Below are positions 61,832 to 64,000 of a stretch of DNA of 64,000 nucleotides, one piece after another (within the stretch, counting starts at the first letter, position 1; each line of letters starts with the position of its first letter). Under the pieces are notes generated by a model. It saw only the letters and a list, made by a program, of their open reading frames with translations, searched no databases and was not told the DNA's origin. The stretch lies in the NCBI RefSeq assembly GCF_004357985.1, contig NZ_SMTF01000012.1:53671-117670 (forward strand). The letters are read 5' to 3'. Position numbers and translations under genes: made by a program. This DNA is from Luteimonas aestuarii (lineage in GTDB: Bacteria; Pseudomonadota; Gammaproteobacteria; Xanthomonadales; Xanthomonadaceae).

Positions 61832-63727
61832 ATGAACTTCTTCGAACGCCAGGCCCAGGCCCGACGCAACACCACCCGGCTGGTGGTGCTGTTCGCGCTG
61901 GCGGTCGTTGGCATCGTGCTGGCCGTCGACCTGGGCGTGGCGCTGGTGTTCGGTGCCAATGCGACCGTGCTGGCGATGGCATCGCTGCTGACGCTGGGCG
62001 TGATCGGCATCGGATCGCTGTACCGCATCGCGTCGTTGCGCGGCGGCGGCGAATCGGTCGCGCAGCAGATGGGCGGCGTGCCGGTGCGGGAGGACACCAC
62101 CGACTACCACCTGCGCCGCCTGCGCAACGTGGTGGAGGAGATGTCCATCGCGTCCGGTGTGCCGGTGCCCGCCATCTACGTGATGGAGCATGAGTCCGGC
62201 ATCAACGCCTTCGCCGCCGGCTATTCGCCTTCCGATGCGGTGATCGCGGTCACGCGCGGCGCGCTCGAACGACTCAACCGCGACGAGCTGCAGGGCGTCG
62301 TGGCGCACGAGTACAGCCACATCCTCAACGGCGACATGCGGCTCAACATCCGCCTGGTAGGCGTGCTGTTCGGCATCCTGATGCTGGGCCTGATCGGCCG
62401 CAAGATCCTGCAGCATGCGCATGGCTTCCGTGGCCGCGATGGCCTGCCGGTGCTGGTGGGTGCGCTGATCGCGATGCTGGTCGGCGCCGTTGGCCTGTTC
62501 TTCGGCCGCATGATCAAGGCCAGCGTCAGCCGGAGCCGCGAGGTGTTGGCCGACGCCTCGGCGGTGCAGTTCACCCGGCAGCCCGCGGGACTGGCTGGCG
62601 CGCTGAAGAAGATCGGTGGCCTGCAGGAAGGCTCCAGGCTCGCCGAACGCGCCGACGCCGAGGAGGTCAGCCACATGCTGTTCGGCGACGGCACCGGCCT
62701 GAGCGGGTTGTTCGCCACGCATCCGCCGCTGCTGCAGCGCATCCAGGCGCTGGAGCCAGCGTTCAAGGCCGACCAGCTGCAGCGCCTCCGGGCGCAGTGG
62801 CTGGCGACGCCTCCAGACGGCCTCGACGAGGATGCGCGGATGGGGCTGGTCGGCCCCGGGCGCGCCGGATCGCCATTGCCGGCGCAGGCCGCGCAGCTCG
62901 ACGTCACCCCACCCATGGTGTCGGCGCAGGTGGCGCATCCGAAGAACGACGATTACCTGCGCGCGGACGCGATCGTCGCGGCGATCGGCGACGACCTGCA
63001 CGATGCCGCCACGCGGCGTGAACACGCCATGCCGCTGCTGCTGGGCCTGCTGCTGTCGAACGAGGGGCGCGTGCGCAGCCTGCAGCACGAAGAGATCGTG
63101 GCGCGCATGGGCAAGCTGGCCGCGACGGAAGCCGAACGCCTGCGCGCCGAATCCCTGCATGACCTGCACCCGATGCTGCGCCTGCCGCTGGCGATGATGG
63201 CGTTCCCGGTGCTGCGCCTGCGGCCGCGTCCGGAGCTGGCGACTTTCCTCGACACCGTGCATGCGGTGATCCATGCCGACGGCCAGGTGTCGCTGTTCGA
63301 ATACTGCCTCGGGCGGCTGCTGGAAACGCACTTGCGCGAAGCGCTCGACCCCTCGCGCCATGCGCGCTTCGGACGGCGCAAGCCGGGCAACGTCAAGCAG
63401 GAGTTCGCCACGCTGCTGGCCGTGATCGCGCAGGCCGGCAATCCCGGCAGTGCCGAGGACGCCCGCCGCGCCTACCTCGCCGGCATGCAGCGCGTGCTGC
63501 CGCGCGACCACCTGCCGTACGCGCCGCCCGCAGAAGGCATCGTCGCGCTGGATGCGGTGTGGGCGCCGCTGGATGCCCTGGACCCGCTGGCCAAGGAAGT
63601 GATGGTCGAGGCGCTCACCGCAACCGCCAGCCACGACGGGCGCATTTCGGTCGCCGAGGCCGAATTGCTGCGCACCATCTGCGCGGTGCTGCACTGCCCG
63701 CTGCCGCCGATGTTGGAGCGGGTGTAG
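61832..63727 (+). CDS. M48 family membrane metalloprotease (HtpX-like) with long C-terminal extension
   Basis: A 631 aa protein with two N-terminal membrane segments (about residues 18-40 and 45-65) and further hydrophobic segments near 183-197 and 210-228. The zinc motif is HEYSH (H159, E160, H163) in LQGVVAHEYSHILNGDMRL, with a later Glu in SRSREVLADASAVQF. FATHPPLLQRIQAL is also M48-like. HtpX itself is about 290 aa, so about 300 residues are extra: a mostly helical cytoplasmic domain from about 330 on (DEDARMGLVGPGRAGSPLPA onward). Its role is unknown; a regulatory or sensing domain is possible. ATG 61832 follows GGAAGGAG. Confidence 0.9.
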   Translation: MNFFERQAQARRNTTRLVVLFALAVVGIVLAVDLGVALVFGANATVLAMASLLTLGVIGIGSLYRIASLRGGGESVAQQMGGVPVREDTTDYHLRRLRNVVEEMSIASGVPVPAIYVMEHESGINAFAAGYSPSDAVIAVTRGALERLNRDELQGVVAHEYSHILNGDMRLNIRLVGVLFGILMLGLIGRKILQHAHGFRGRDGLPVLVGALIAMLVGAVGLFFGRMIKASVSRSREVLADASAVQFTRQPAGLAGALKKIGGLQEGSRLAERADAEEVSHMLFGDGTGLSGLFATHPPLLQRIQALEPAFKADQLQRLRAQWLATPPDGLDEDARMGLVGPGRAGSPLPAQAAQLDVTPPMVSAQVAHPKNDDYLRADAIVAAIGDDLHDAATRREHAMPLLLGLLLSNEGRVRSLQHEEIVARMGKLAATEAERLRAESLHDLHPMLRLPLAMMAFPVLRLRPRPELATFLDTVHAVIHADGQVSLFEYCLGRLLETHLREALDPSRHARFGRRKPGNVKQEFATLLAVIAQAGNPGSAEDARRAYLAGMQRVLPRDHLPYAPPAEGIVALDAVWAPLDALDPLAKEVMVEALTATASHDGRISVAEAELLRTICAVLHCPLPPMLERV

Positions 63728-63798
63728 GCGCATCTGCCGTGCGGCGTCCATCGCCGGTGAGACCAGCGCGCGTCGTTGTCTGCTGAGCCGGAACGTGG

Positions 63799-64000
<202 letters not shown>

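Overview
The window is a GC-rich chromosomal segment, almost certainly from a gammaproteobacterium of the Xanthomonadaceae/Lysobacteraceae (Lysobacter, Luteimonas or Xanthomonas-like). The reasons are the conserved order lptM-dapF-DUF484-xerC-hslV-hslU, an HslV with a short cleavable leader, GTAG-type REP palindromes, a Lys/Ala-rich histone H1-like protein after gcvH, and many secreted peptidases and lipoproteins. The genes are mostly housekeeping. I see no phage, insertion sequence, CRISPR array, rRNA or tRNA.

Layout. 0-7 kb: a glutathione transferase gene broken by one stop codon, the minus-strand operon cutA-dsbD-tlpA-like, a PagL-like lipid A deacylase, and groES-groEL with a sigma-32-like promoter and a degenerate CIRCE. 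7-14 kb: a serine hydrolase, an AsmA-like protein, a GIY-YIG protein, an isolated MurG-like glycosyltransferase and a phytoene-desaturase-like flavoprotein. 14-20 kb: glnE, an esterase, a LytTR response regulator and hemC. 20-22 kb: two DUF481 outer-membrane protein genes, one frameshifted. 22-29 kb: a five-gene minus-strand operon that looks like a cytoplasmic sulfite dehydrogenase (SoeABC type) with an SLC13 permease and a small membrane protein, divergent from a WYL regulator. 29-37 kb: a patatin-like protein, a copper chaperone, and two S9 peptidases. 37-43 kb: ybaN, lptM-dapF-DUF484, xerC, DUF1203, hslVU. 43-51 kb: a metzincin protease, a fungal-type cytosine deaminase, ubiE, a von Willebrand A lipoprotein and an M1 peptidase with two coupled genes. 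51-58 kb: an ECF sigma/anti-sigma/PDZ operon, SPFH-NfeD, a CDF metal exporter, gcvT and gcvH. 58-64 kb: a 764-base gap with a promoter-terminator pair, the histone-like gene, a second beta-lactamase-fold hydrolase, lemA with an M48 protease, and the end of a GMC oxidoreductase.

The most unusual signals are in the non-coding DNA. At least four families of palindromic repeats fill the intergenic regions. One family keeps a constant loop while its 17-21 bp stems differ between copies (14.4-14.7 kb and 39.3-39.5 kb). Another family, made of CCCTCCCCC-type palindromes, has a copy placed in frame inside soeA, and at other loci it carries the ribosome binding sites of hslU and of the M48 protease gene. 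The von Willebrand A lipoprotein ends in two sets of strict 11-residue repeats. All functional names come from reading motifs and context; no database search was run.
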